Shown: positions 20,657-30,986 of the stretch, piece after piece | Position numbering within the stretch: position 1 is the stretch's first letter | Layout: each line of letters starts with the position of its first letter | Assembly (NCBI GenBank): GCA_021432605.1 | Contig: MU271165.1 | Span: 177,643 to 241,642, forward strand | Source of the DNA: Coniochaeta sp. PMI_546 | Lineage: Eukaryota > Ascomycota > Sordariomycetes > Coniochaetales > Coniochaetaceae | Reading direction: 5' to 3' | DNA: 64,000 nucleotides | Notes under the pieces: generated by a model | What the model was told of the DNA's origin: nothing | Seen by the model: only the letters and a program-made list of their open reading frames with translations | Databases searched by the model: none | Program-made: the position numbers and the translations under genes

Positions 20657-22495
20657 TCATACGACTTTTGGTTTCTTGCGTACTAATCCCGCGCCAAGAA
20701 CGTTGACACCAGGTGTATCACTGCCCGTTGCTTGTGCCGCCTGAGCACCGCTTGTCATCGAGTCCACAACATCGTCCTTCTTTTTCTTCCTTACTAACCC
20801 CGCGCCAAGCACATTGACCGTCGCTGGTGCTTGAGCTCCAGTCATCCCATGAGGGACCGCGCCTGCTTCGACAGAAGCACTATCCACCCGCTTTCTTTTG
20901 ATCAAACCAGCCAAGTTATTTACTGCAGCGGCAGGTTTCACTTCACCAGCAGAAGATTCAAGGGTCTGCAGTTGTCTCTTTCCAACAACTTCAGTCCCCC
21001 ACGTCGCTCCCATGCCGACCTCACTTATCCATCGAGCTGTGCTGCCACACGCCTTCTCCGGTGTCGCAAAGTCGAGATGTAGGAGCAGTTCGACTATGCG
21101 TTTATAGCTAGTCTCGTCAACAATCTTCTCTCCACGTCCTTCCGGGGGCCAGTGATAGAAAGCAGTCGAGGTCGGCCGGTCGAGGAGGTAGTTCCGCTGT
21201 TGTGTCTTGATCTTTGGTTGGCGAGGAATGATCGAACCTTTTAGTTTCTTTTTCTTCTTCTTTTCCTTGTCCTGCTCCACTGTCTGTTTCGTTGGCGTAG
21301 AATCTGCGGAATCTGAGATTTTCTTCTTCAAGGGACTCGACTGCGGTGTCGCGGCCGTAACTCCGGCACGCCGGCGTGGCGGGGTCGATGGCAACGTCGT
21401 TATCGACGCACTATCGAAGGACGAGGACGGAGTTGGCAGCGGTTGGTCAGCACTTGCAGGCTGTGCCAAACCCTCATTCTCCTTCGAATCAAACACCACC
21501 CATATGAAGCCTGTCAGACGGCCACTTGAGCATTCTTGCCGGAAGGCCATCATCTCCCAGAACTGGTCCAATGTCTTGACACTCTTCCACAGTCCTGTAT
21601 CCTGCTCCGACTTTGACGCCTCCACATCCAACTCATCGCGATATCTAGACTTGGGATCATCCGGAAATTTCGGAATCAGGCATCTCAGCGGCACCCAGTC
21701 GTACTCCTCGGTATAGTGCGATATCCGCTCCAGTGGATGGCCCAAGGTCCAGTTAGCCGCTGCGCCGGAGGTTCGTGGAAGAAACGCCCTGGTCTCGTAG
21801 CGGTCAAGTCCGGGTATGACCAGATATCCCTTGACGTTGCCCCATCTCCTCTGCCTCTCCTGCCGAGTTCCGTCGTCTGGTGGCTCGAGTAGAGGGTTCA
21901 GCACACGACACCACCACTTGACCAAGCCGCGGTCGTCGAGAACATGCTTCCCCTTGTTGTCGACGCTACCCGGAAATAGGTATTGTGACTGGGCTCGCGC
22001 AAACAAGCTGACCACCGTCTGGATGCCCTTACGCTGGCGATGCTCGACAAGGAATGACACGAAGGCGGCAGTAATCTCGCGGATGGGCGACGGAGTGCCC
22101 CTCGGTAGCTTCAGGAGGCTGAGGTAACCAGTCGAGTCAGCTTTGGAAACGAAGAGTGTGGTTGAGAACGCAGTTGTGAACAAGAAGACCTCCAATGCGA
22201 GGACTAGCACGCGACTCGGCTCGGGGGTCGGGTCTTGGGGCCCAGCAGGCTGCCCATCGATCTTGTCTGGCTCAACGTCGATGGAAATGGCAAGAAAGTG
22301 ATCCTCGCGATAGGTCTTGTCGGGTCGTTCGCCTGGTGGAGCAGAGTAGAGAGCCTCTGTTCGTGTCGGGGGAGTCGAGAGGTGGTAGATGCCAAACTTG
22401 TAGCCTTTTGGCAGGAGCGACCCGAGCTTCTCCACCAGCGCGTTGCTCGATTTTGGGTCGCGTTTCGCGCCGAAGAGGATGCTTGTCGATGTCAT
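20657..22495 (-). CDS. RTT109: histone acetyltransferase Rtt109 (H3K56)
   Basis: Single exon, 612 residues. Recognised by the ordered signature: YKFGIYHLSTPPT at about 31-44, the ALEVFLFTTAFSTTLFVSKADSTGY strand region, FARAQSQYLFPGS, KHVLDDRGLVKWWCRVL, KGYLVIPGLDRYETRAFL and FPDDPKSRYRDELD. Rtt109 acetylates H3 Lys56 (with Lys9/27) on new histones together with Asf1 and Vps75 during replication and repair. The chain is longer than yeast Rtt109 (436) because of a disordered, Lys-rich insert (about 365-430) and a C-terminal tail. That tail carries three imperfect copies of a VNxL-x-GL-[VI]-[RK]-[KR]-K motif (about 530, 565, 597-612), see findings. Its promoter is shared with mL57. Confidence 0.93.
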   Translation of the reverse strand: MTSTSILFGAKRDPKSSNALVEKLGSLLPKGYKFGIYHLSTPPTRTEALYSAPPGERPDKTYREDHFLAISIDVEPDKIDGQPAGPQDPTPEPSRVLVLALEVFLFTTAFSTTLFVSKADSTGYLSLLKLPRGTPSPIREITAAFVSFLVEHRQRKGIQTVVSLFARAQSQYLFPGSVDNKGKHVLDDRGLVKWWCRVLNPLLEPPDDGTRQERQRRWGNVKGYLVIPGLDRYETRAFLPRTSGAAANWTLGHPLERISHYTEEYDWVPLRCLIPKFPDDPKSRYRDELDVEASKSEQDTGLWKSVKTLDQFWEMMAFRQECSSGRLTGFIWVVFDSKENEGLAQPASADQPLPTPSSSFDSASITTLPSTPPRRRAGVTAATPQSSPLKKKISDSADSTPTKQTVEQDKEKKKKKKLKGSIIPRQPKIKTQQRNYLLDRPTSTAFYHWPPEGRGEKIVDETSYKRIVELLLHLDFATPEKACGSTARWISEVGMGATWGTEVVGKRQLQTLESSAGEVKPAAAVNNLAGLIKRKRVDSASVEAGAVPHGMTGAQAPATVNVLGAGLVRKKKKDDVVDSMTSGAQAAQATGSDTPGVNVLGAGLVRKKPKVV

Positions 22496-22884
22496 CTTGC
22501 CGAGAAAAGACTTAATAAAGCCATGACCTCAGTAGAAAAGGCCTCTCTCCTCTGTGTTCTTCAGATTCAAGCTGAACTGTTAAGCGTATCGTATTGTCTC
22601 TTACTTTCACTTTATAATAAGCTCTGCGATGGAAGCTCTGGTTCAAATGTACCCCTGCACGCACCACCGAAGGGAGCACGGAATTGGCCAATAGGCGAGG
22701 GGTGGGCTACTCGCGTAAGACCCTGGTTCACGGGCAGTCGCTAGCCGCACGGTTGGCCCAGGCGGAGGTAGACTCCGGAGTTTAGCCGGGCCTGCCCGTC
22801 GCGAAAAATCTATTGAAGCTCCTTTGAGTTTAACGATTGAATCAGCTCTGTGCCGGCTCCTTCAATCTCGCCCGGACAGACACA
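22496..22884. promoter_or_regulatory. divergent promoter of RTT109 and mL57 genes
   Basis: 389 bases separate the two start codons. No gene inside. No TATA box was recognised, as expected for housekeeping genes. Confidence 0.45.
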
Positions 22885-23776
22885 ATGACCATGAACACCT
22901 CCAGATCGGCTCTCGCCGCCTCGACAAGGGCACTGCGACAATGTAGATGCACACCTTCGACTCTCCGACCATTCTCCTCAACCACATCCTCCCGAACAGA
23001 CCAAGCGACCGATGCAAATGCAGATCAAAGTCCGCGGCCGAGGTGGTCATATACCCCAGAGAGACTCAAGGGCCCCGGATTCTCGATCAACGTCGTCAAG
23101 GACCCGAGGAGGAAAATATGGAAGGTCAACGAAGATCCGAAGAGGCTTGATGCCATGTACAACCGGCTCTTAGGACGAGACGGCGAGAAGATGCTCCCGG
23201 AGGAGATCAAGTGGCTTGCGGTGACACACAAGAGTTTTGACTATGGAAGGAGAGGGTTCAACACAAAGCTGGCGTATTTTGGTAGGCTATGCACTGTCTG
23301 GACTAGCGAGCCACAAGATCTCAGCTGACGTGACTTCCAGGCCGGCAGATCCTCGCCCTCGAAGCGACCAAGTCTATCCTCACATCAAAGATCGTCGAGC
23401 AAGCAAATGAGGTGGACGAGTTCGACAGGGAGCCTTTTCAACACCCTGTCCTGGCCGATGTCGACAAACTCAGCTACCGGCAGCCACAGCAGATAATACA
23501 GATCGAAAAGCTCGCTCGGCTTGGCCTGGACGTCGGCTTGGGCGAGGTGATGCGGTGGAAGCCAAGAATGGTGAGTTTTTTTAAAATGCTATTCGTGGAA
23601 ACGAGCGTATACTAATTAACCCTCCTCTCTAGCCGGAAAACCTCGAAGGGTCCGGTATCAACGTGGTCCTGAACACATCATTGCTCGCTATTGTGGGAGC
23701 CATATCACTACAACACGGAGGAGAGGTTGCAGCCAGGGTTGCGCGGGAGAAGATCCTCAGGAGGTTGCTCATATGA
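22885..23776 (+). CDS. MRPL15: mitochondrial large-subunit protein mL57 (MRPL15), RNase III fold
   Basis: Exons 22885-23281, 23341-23570 and 23633-23776 join in phase to 256 residues. The first 45 residues are rich in Arg, Ser and Thr without acidic residues, a mitochondrial targeting sequence. The core has LDAMYNRLLGRDGEKMLPEEIKWLAVTHKSFDYGRRGFNTKLAYFGRQIL, the RNase III-like HKSFDYG...N..LA..GR pattern of fungal MRPL15, with the catalytic acidic residues of true RNase III lost. The ending GINVVLNTSLLAIVGAISLQHGG...AREKILRRLL also fits. It is a structural protein of the mitoribosome. ATG at 22885 is followed by another at 22891; either could start translation. Confidence 0.9.
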
Positions 23777-24383
23777 CCGAGCACTCCGTCTGTATCAACC
23801 AATGTACTTTTGTATAAAAGAGAGCGGAACTGGGACGCCGCGAGTGTTGCCCTCACATACCCCGTGCAAAATGCACAGCCTGCCAACCTTCTCGACCGAT
23901 CCTCGTCTTGATACCGAGTGCCTCTTACCGCTAGAAATTGCTGGTTGCGGTCTGCTTGATTGCTAGAGGCAAGTTTTGAAGCAATACATCTTTACACAGG
24001 GCAGAAGCCAAGCGGCTCAAACGTGGATGACAGGTTGTACACTAAAGGATTTAGTAAAGCATTTGGGAAGGGCGACAGTGTCAGGGTTCTACATCATTAA
24101 GGATGTCAAGCCATGTCGCTTGTCCATTAGGGTCAATTTCTGGGGTTATAGGTGGATAGAAGTACCTCATGCGTGAAGCGTTCTCCTTCAAAGGATTGAG
24201 TGACGATCCATAGAGCCGAAATGTCCAGAGATCCATCAACAGCAGGTTGTAAACCCCACTCTTAGGTCCGTCAAAGTTCACAACTGGGACTTCACCTCGT
24301 CTCGGTCCGTTTACCAGCTCCGCGCGACGGTTCAAGCAATGGCACAACTAGGCAATCGTACGATCCGATGTTCGGCCTTCTAC
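23777..24383. other. intergenic between convergent genes
   Basis: 3' regions of the mL57 gene and the P450 gene. No other feature seen. Confidence 0.5.
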
Positions 24384-26195
24384 TCAGATACCGGAAGACG
24401 CTTTGGGGTTGAGTTGGACTCGCATCATCATCTTGTCGATGGGCCGCGACGTGACTTGTCTCGTCTAGCAATCGTGTTAGCCTGGCGCCAGTGCGATCAA
24501 CAATTCCTGCCTCTGCGCCACTTACGTTGTATACCTTGGTCTTGACCTCATATGCTCCTTTAGCATTCAGCTTCGGATGGCCGTTTGCGTCCAAGTCGAG
24601 CTCACCAAGACCGACCTTGGTGAAGTCATACCTCCTCACCGCGCAGGCCAGTATGACTCGCGCTTCAATGTTGGCAAGCTCCTGCCCGATACAGTTCCTG
24701 GGCCCTCTCTCGAATGGTCGCCATGCACTGGGCGGCACCTTGGCTCCGGATTTCTCGCCGGGTGCGAGCTCATCGTTCGTCTTCATCGAAGTGTCCGTGT
24801 TTCCGAGCCAGCGCTCGGGCACGAAGTCATCCGCCGTCTTGCCATAGACTGCTGGGTCCCGCTGGATGAGATTCTGGCACATGTATAATACTAAGCCGTC
24901 TGCGTCGATCTCACGGTTGTTGCCAGGCATGCGTAGCTTGAATCCCGTCCCAGGCTTCGAATAGCGCGCGCTTCCTGCAGGAGGATTCAGCCGTAGAGTC
25001 TCCTTGATTACGGCCGAGGTGTAAACCAAGCGAGCCATCACATCATCTCCACCCAAGAGCAACTTGTCCCGCACGACGGTTGGGTCCGGATCGGGGCCAA
25101 AGATATCGTCGAGCTCAGACCGGATGGCTTTCAGGACTCGTGGGTTGCGAGACAGCTGGTAGAAAGCCCACTGCAGGAGGATACTCGTCGTGTCATGGCC
25201 TGCGAATATGAACGACTTGACTTGGTCTACTATCAGCCCCAAAGAGTCAGGTGTGGTCGTCTCGCTGTTGCGTGATGCCAGTGCTACTACGCTACGTGAC
25301 TTGTGCTTCGAATCCAGTCGTTTGTGCTCAGATAGCTTTCGTTTGACCATCTCGGTGAGCAGCCTGTCCATGTCTCTTGACAAGCGCCAGCGACGAAAGC
25401 TGCCAATTGGATCCGGAAACGGGTTGTCCTGACCTTCAAAGGCTGCGACTAACTGCTGGTAGACCTGGATGAACTCGCTCTGATGAGTCTTGTCAAGCTG
25501 GGCGCCGAAGTCGACGTCCAGTGACACGACGCCGATGATGTCAAACGTGAGGTTTGTCAAAAGCTCACCGAGGGGAAATTCTTCTCCGGTCTTAGCATAT
25601 CTATCGAGATGTTCCATAAACTGCCATGTTTTATTCATAATCAAGGGCAGTAGGGTCATCAGGTGTTGGTGCGCGAACCCCGGATTGAACTTCTTGCGCA
25701 GAACCTTCCACTCCTCGCCTTCTTTCGTATTCATGGAATCTTTGCCGATAAGTTGATCGTGTACATGGTTGGTGGGAGACTTCGTGACGCTCCAAGGGAA
25801 CAAGGATGAGACGCGCGAGACCTGTTCTGCGACTTCATGGTTGGCGACGACAAGTATGGGGTAAGAGACCGGCCGCAGGTCGATGACGAAGGCCGGAGGA
25901 CGGCCCAGGAACTCGTGAATGACCAGTATCGTGTCATCTTGCTTGGTGAGCTATTGCCATACCACGCACAGGAGCCTCTTGAGGGCAAAGCTGATGATGA
26001 CGGTCACCTACCGAAGTGCTGACCCGGTGGTCCACGAAGGCTGATCTCATGCAGTGCCTTCATGTGGCCCCACATAAGAGAGGGCTTCAACTGGGGGAAG
26101 ACGGCATATTGTCTGAAACGTCGATAGTGCGCCTCCTTCAGCAGGTAGGCGACGAGAAGAATAGGGGCAGCAACGAGCAGGAAGAGAGTCAGCAT
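24384..26195 (-). CDS. cytochrome P450 monooxygenase, CYP59-like
   Basis: Three exons on the minus strand, 26195-26012, 25937-24526 and 24464-24384, give 558 residues in phase. The N-terminus is a membrane anchor (LTLFLLVAAPILLVAYLL), then a PPGQHF hinge. The I-helix has AGHDTTS at about 307, the K-helix ETLR at 374-377, and the heme loop FERGPRNCIG with the ligand Cys near 477. The region GEEWKVLRKKFNPGFAHQHL and NLTFDIIGVVSLDVDFG matches sterigmatocystin StcS/VerA-like (CYP59) enzymes, so family placement is plausible but the substrate is not. The last small exon supplies the typical C-terminal MMMRVQLNP. No polyketide or terpene genes flank it. Confidence 0.9.
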
Positions 26196-27936
26196 CTTTG
26201 AAAGAGCTTAACGGACCGTAGGCTGGTAGCCGGGATGGATTTAGAGGTGATCGACGGCTATCTGCTTATGCTAGCTACTCTCGTGGTTTTGTACTCGCAT
26301 CTACCATTATCGAGGGGTCACAGTTGCCAGATTCATAGAAGCGGGTGAATGGGAGGTCACTGGCCAACCCGAAAGCATGAGCGGCTGCGGCGGTACCTTC
26401 TTCAGGTTTGTTTCTCGAGGTCTGGGTGGAATCGTTTGCACCTGATTCGCCCGGTTGCGAGAAAGCTAAGGTATGTTTGCTCGATGCAGGCCAAACACGC
26501 GATAGTGCGCAGAGGAGTTGCATTCGAGGAGATAATGCATTAGGAACCCAACATGGGGAGCAACCAACATCTTGTGGTCTGGCCTGATCGCTTGAGTTCA
26601 GGCTTCAGTTGCTCAACCGGTAGCTGCACCATACCGATGCCGTGATAACATCTCGATACTTTTTGGAGGCGACACCCAATCTAGAGACGCCACAGGATTT
26701 AGGAACGGGCCGTGAAACCCGCAGTCATGCATGATCCACGGCAAGCCGCACCCGGTGCTTCCTCGAGACCAACCCCAACCCCAACCCTTACCCTTCAAGC
26801 AGCTGAGTTCCGTCACACTTTCTCACTTTTTAGTCGCGTCGTTCCTCCGGCACAGCGGATTGCGGAACGAACCACAGACTGCCCTCGAGCCTCTCTTTCT
26901 TGCTACAATGTGCTTGTCTCGCACAGGGGCATCTCGCTCGTGGAGTCCAGTGGCCTCATATGTGTTGTTGACAGTCTGCAGGCATGTTGACATCTCCATG
27001 ACGCGCTGACATGTTGGCATGTCTCACCAGAATCTCTCATTGGAATGCGAGTCGCCGTTGTCGGGCACCGGCACATGCACCACTGATCTTGAAGGGTTCG
27101 GTCCTGATGTCAATAGTGTGTCTCGTCCATTCCAGCAAGTAGAGTTCTCAGCATTTTTGTCGCTGTCATCGGATGGAAATACCCGGCATCCACAGAGCTC
27201 GAATATCGTGTTAATACGACTTGGCAAAGCAAGAGTGTGTGTCAAACAGCAGACGGATTGTTGAGTTGTCGTTCAAGCAGCGACTGCACGCCATGCTCGC
27301 GGCTGTGGCTTCCTTGGAGTTCTTGTGGCAACTCCCGGCAAATGCGCAATTGCAAGTTCAGACAGTGTCAACGATGTACCTTGCATTAGGGTGGTCCAAA
27401 GTTAAACTTTGTTTAACAGTCCTGACAGTTCAACCTGGCATGCGGAATGGTCGAGAACAAGAAATGTGGGCGATTGATTCAGTCGTCCCAACTTCCCCAC
27501 ACGCCCATGACCGATCCCCATCACATCCCCCTTCAAGATCCCGGCTTGACTGACAGTAGAGACAGGGATGTTCGCTACCCTGTTCGCAACTGGTCCCTGG
27601 ATTGAAACAAAAATTCGTGCTGTCAAGGATGTCAACGTTGTTTCCCGGTGGCCACGAATCTTCCGAATGTCATCACTATGTGCCTGTCTTGCCCGCAAGG
27701 GCCCACTCCACCATATCGACAGTGGGAATGTTGCGTACATGAAGCTGCCCAGTATGGCTCGATACGTCGTCTATAAAAACCTGTTGCCCTCCTAGTGGCC
27801 CTGTCTCGAATCTGAGGTATCCCTTACAGCCAGCTTATTCGAATCGGTCAATCCCACTCGAATACACTCTCCTTAAGCTCAAGCTTCAAAAAGTCACTCC
27901 TTACTTATCACTCCACCAGATACCAAACTCGACAGG
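26196..27936. other. long intergenic region
   Basis: No convincing gene in 1.7 kb; short frames here lack protein-like composition. A C-rich run (ACCCCAACCCCAACCCTTAC, 26769-26788) resembles the complement of telomere repeats. The right end is the promoter of the CAP protein gene. Confidence 0.5.
27772..27777 (+). promoter_or_regulatory. TATA box of CAP gene
   Basis: TATAAA in CTATAAAAAC, 165 bases upstream of the ATG at 27937. Confidence 0.45.
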
Positions 27937-28538
27937 ATGCATTTCTCCGTCACTTCGGCTCTGACCGCCGCTCTCTTCTTCGTCTCGGCCACTGCCAGAC
28001 TTACAGCTGACCAGCAAAACGCTCTCGACATCCAGAACAAGGGCCGTCAAGGCAAGAGCCTCCCCTACCTGACCTGGGACAACACCCTCGTCGCCTCGGC
28101 CCAGCAATGCGCCAACAAGATCGCCGCCTCTGGCAACTTCGCTCACTGCCAGTCCGGTGAGAACCTCTACGCCCAGTACGGAAGCACGGCGCCGCCCCTC
28201 GCCGCCGGTGCCCAGGCCTGGATGAACGAGGCGTCCGCCTACCACGGAGAGGTGATACCCCAGGGCAATTTTGAAAGCTACGGCCACTACAGTAAGTACC
28301 TGGCGCTGTCTTTCGCCTGCGTGTCTTCGGTGCCTTGTTGCTAATGGAACCCAGCTCAATCAATGTGGAAGAACACCAAGAAGATTGGCATGGCTGTTGC
28401 CAAGGGATCAAACGGCTGGACCTACGTCGTCGCTCACTACGACCCTGCAGGCAATGTGTAAGTCATCACTGTTTCCGGCTAGAAATCGAAGGTAGTCTCT
28501 TACTAACATCCTACAGTGTTGGACAAACCCCATACTAG
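27937..28538 (+). CDS. secreted CAP-superfamily (PR-1/SCP-like) protein
   Basis: Exons 27937-28291, 28355-28457 and 28517-28538 give 159 residues. Residues 1-20 (MHFSVTSALTAALFFVSATA) are a signal peptide. The CAP fold is shown by LPYLTWDNTLVASAQQCANK, HCQSGENLYAQ, the W-MNEASAYHGE stretch, GHYTQSMWKNTKKIGMAVA and WTYVVAHYDPAGNVVGQTPY, i.e. CAP motifs in order, ending with the usual VGQ-Y. Fungal PR-1-like (Pry) proteins are secreted and bind sterols or fatty acids and can protect the fungus from host compounds. The two conserved His (HC, GHY) and two Glu of the CAP cavity are present. The third exon is only 22 nt. Confidence 0.92.
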
Positions 28539-28927
28539 GATTCGTCTGTACGATTCTTATTTTCTTTCAAGTACATATATAATTAAGCACATATATTCAG
28601 GTTGTCGAGAAGCAATAGCCACGACATTTCAAGACCTCGCGTGTATAACATGAATGACATGCATTACTCAAACGCCCTTGATATGACCGGATATTTAACT
28701 GGTACAGTACCAGGACACAAATAAAAATGCCCCAGACTATAACGGCTTACACGGTATCAGCTTAATTCTACTAACAGTATAACGCTGATCAAAAGCAATC
28801 ATGACACCTCTAACGATCCTCAACTTGACTCGTTCTTTTACACATCACACAGTCGTCCTCCAGCTGGATTGCCCCCACCCCGCAAAAGAGATCCACAAGG
28901 CGAACAAAACCTGAAGAAGGAAAAAAA
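28539..28927. other. intergenic
   Basis: 3' region of the CAP gene and downstream side of the 5S rRNA gene. No gene seen. Confidence 0.5.
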
Positions 28928-28928
28928 A
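28920..28928 (-). terminator. pol III T-run terminator of 5S gene
   Basis: Eight consecutive A on the plus strand (T on the transcribed orientation) right after the 3' end of the 5S gene. Confidence 0.7.
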
Positions 28929-29046
28929 CGTACAACATCAGGGATTCCCCGGTGGTCACCCACCCGAGTACTAGTCTGACGATTACTGGCTTATCTAGGG
29001 GAGAGCGGACGGGATCCCGAGTTTTCCAGCATCTATGGTCGTACGT
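28928..29046 (-). rRNA. 5S ribosomal RNA
   Basis: The minus strand reads ACGTACGACCATAG at the 5' end and GGGTGGGTGACCACC near the 3' part, with GATCCCGTCCGCTCTCCC between: the internal control region and stems of Pezizomycotina 5S rRNA. The terminal stem ACGTAC/GTACGT pairs perfectly, total 119 nt. Directly downstream on the minus strand is a run of eight T, the pol III terminator. A single copy far from the rDNA is the norm in filamentous ascomycetes. Confidence 0.93.
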
Positions 29047-29102
29047 GAAAGAGAGACCTACTGAATCATACTATAACCTCCAGCACCGACCTCCAATGTC
29101 AC

Positions 29103-30083
29103 CTAGAGCTTCCCCTTGCCCCCAGACCTCTCCGCTGTATTCCGCGACGCATCAACAATCATGTTAACATGCGTCGCAACGGCGACCAACTCTCCACTTG
29201 CATCAAGCACAATGACCTCAAGATCGAACCTCCCATTCTTGACCATCTTTGTCGTCTCGCGCATGAACAGCCACTCCACCCCCTCAGCCGGCAACGCCTT
29301 CTTCACCTCCAGGTTGAGCGCCACAGTCGGGTACCAGAACGCCTGGTCGTACCGGAAGGGCTCCGTCGCCGGGTAGGCGGGGCGGTGCTGCTCGATCACG
29401 TACGGCCAGGCGTCAACCATGTAGGCGAGGCTGGCGTTCGTGAAGCCGCCTCCGGCAGCGAGGCGCATCCACAGGTCGATCCCGTTGCGCTGCGGCTGGC
29501 CTGCGCGAGGGGCGTAGTACTCCATGTTCTGCAGGGAGCGTATCCGTCCGAAGGGGCCTTCTGGTAGGGCCATGCGGTGCCAGAGTTTGTCGTCTCCGCG
29601 GGAGAGGGACGGGAGATCGACTGGGATGATAGGAGGGGTGATAGGGAAGAAAGGGGTAGGCAGGGACACGCCTTGCTCAGACGCGATGTTGCCGTTGGTC
29701 ACGTACGCGACGAGTTCCTTGCGGGAGGTGCCGGGGGTGATCCATGGTGCGTGAGGCAGAAGACCGCGCTGGTAGAGGGTCACGTGCAGGACGGAGAGTG
29801 TGCGGCCCAGCTTGACGTCTTCGACGATGATGATCGCCGGCCCGGTTTCGGTGCGGTTGAGGAACTCGAAGTGCACCGTCACCGTATCCGGCTGCTTGCG
29901 CGGAGCGAGGTGCTTGTGGGCTGCCTGGAGCAGGGTGGACGCCACGTAGCCGCCATTGGGGACTGTACCGATGCAGAAGCACTTCTCTAGGTGTACGGCA
30001 TACGTGTGCGAGTCGAGTGATGTTGCCTCGATGGCCCTGGCCAGGGGCAGTGGTGCTGAGCCGCGACTGCCGTTGCCTGTCAT
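29103..30083 (-). CDS. thioesterase-like (hot-dog, TesB-type) protein
   Basis: The open frame extends to 30146 but the first in-frame ATG is at 30083 (MTGNGSRGSAPLPL), giving 326 residues. Features of the acyl-CoA thioesterase-like superfamily (double hot-dog): CIGTVPNGGYVASTLLQAAHKHL at about 37-58, DTVTVHFEFLNRTETGPAIIIVEDVKLGRTLSVLHVTLYQ, and the C-terminal half with DLWMRLAAGGGFTNASLAYMVDAWPYVIEQ and LNLEVKKAL ... EWLFMRETTKMVKNGRFDLEVIVLDASGELVA. Such proteins hydrolyse acyl-CoA thioesters; the exact acyl group is unknown. It is divergent from the DUF829 gene. Confidence 0.87.
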   Translation of the reverse strand: MTGNGSRGSAPLPLARAIEATSLDSHTYAVHLEKCFCIGTVPNGGYVASTLLQAAHKHLAPRKQPDTVTVHFEFLNRTETGPAIIIVEDVKLGRTLSVLHVTLYQRGLLPHAPWITPGTSRKELVAYVTNGNIASEQGVSLPTPFFPITPPIIPVDLPSLSRGDDKLWHRMALPEGPFGRIRSLQNMEYYAPRAGQPQRNGIDLWMRLAAGGGFTNASLAYMVDAWPYVIEQHRPAYPATEPFRYDQAFWYPTVALNLEVKKALPAEGVEWLFMRETTKMVKNGRFDLEVIVLDASGELVAVATHVNMIVDASRNTAERSGGKGKL

Positions 30084-30986
30084 GATCGATGACGGGATAT
30101 GAATCTTCCCGATGGTTATCTCCTCGACATGGGCCAGAGTTAACAATCAGTGTAGATTGTGCGTCTTGACATGAGCTGAGGAAAGCCGGTCATCATAGGT
30201 TCACACTGGACGTCATTCGGTACTTTGTTCTACTACTGTAAGCGGCTCCTGCCTGCCACGGCTGGTGATGTGGAGACCCCTTCGCGTCCTCAGCCCAGAA
30301 AGTGGAGCCCTCGACCAAACGAACCTCGGCTACTCCACTCATTGTTGATTTACTGGCCAGGAGCTCTTGATCCTCCTCCCAACCTGCAGGGACGGAACGA
30401 CGGGGGATTTAAAGATGACCGATGTGACAGATGTTCCCGATTATCCGGTCACCAAAAGCTGTGCAGCACTGGCGAAAGGGAAAGTCGTCCAGAAATGTTC
30501 CTGGCATGCAGTTCTTGAACTCCGAATCCGAAGTCCGTCATGCTGGGTTCAAATCCTGATGCCCAGACGCCAGGCTGGACTTGGTTCAGTCCCGTCCTGT
30601 CAGCAAAACCCCACGAGTCATATCAAAGGATGAGACCCAAGATGGAAACTCACATGCTATCGGGCCAGGGTACCATATCCTGGAATTGGCGGGTCGTGGC
30701 CAAAGCGCTAAAATTGTTGAGGCTCGCGACAGAGCCTGAGATACCTTCAATCTTATATACTGTCAGCATCCCGAACATCAGCATTCTGAGATTGACTTGC
30801 CTGCCCCCTTTTGAACCATAAACCACATTTCAGGCCATATGACAGCAAGATCTTGCTGCCGAGCATATCGACCCCCTGCTATAACGTCAGATCAGTAATC
30901 TTGAAAGGCCGTCTTCAGTACATATTCCGGATCCATATTCACCAAACCTTTCAGACCCGCCACTTCTCACCTAACATCTCCTCACA
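30084..30986. other. divergent intergenic region
   Basis: 0.9 kb between the thioesterase-like and DUF829 genes; no gene accepted. Contains an isolated GGTTCAAATCC B-box-like string at 30546 with no tRNA fold around it. Confidence 0.5.

Noticed and set aside
30540-30570. GGTTCAAATCC, a tRNA B-box-like string
   Set aside because: The T stem does not pair and no acceptor, D or anticodon stem can be drawn around it.
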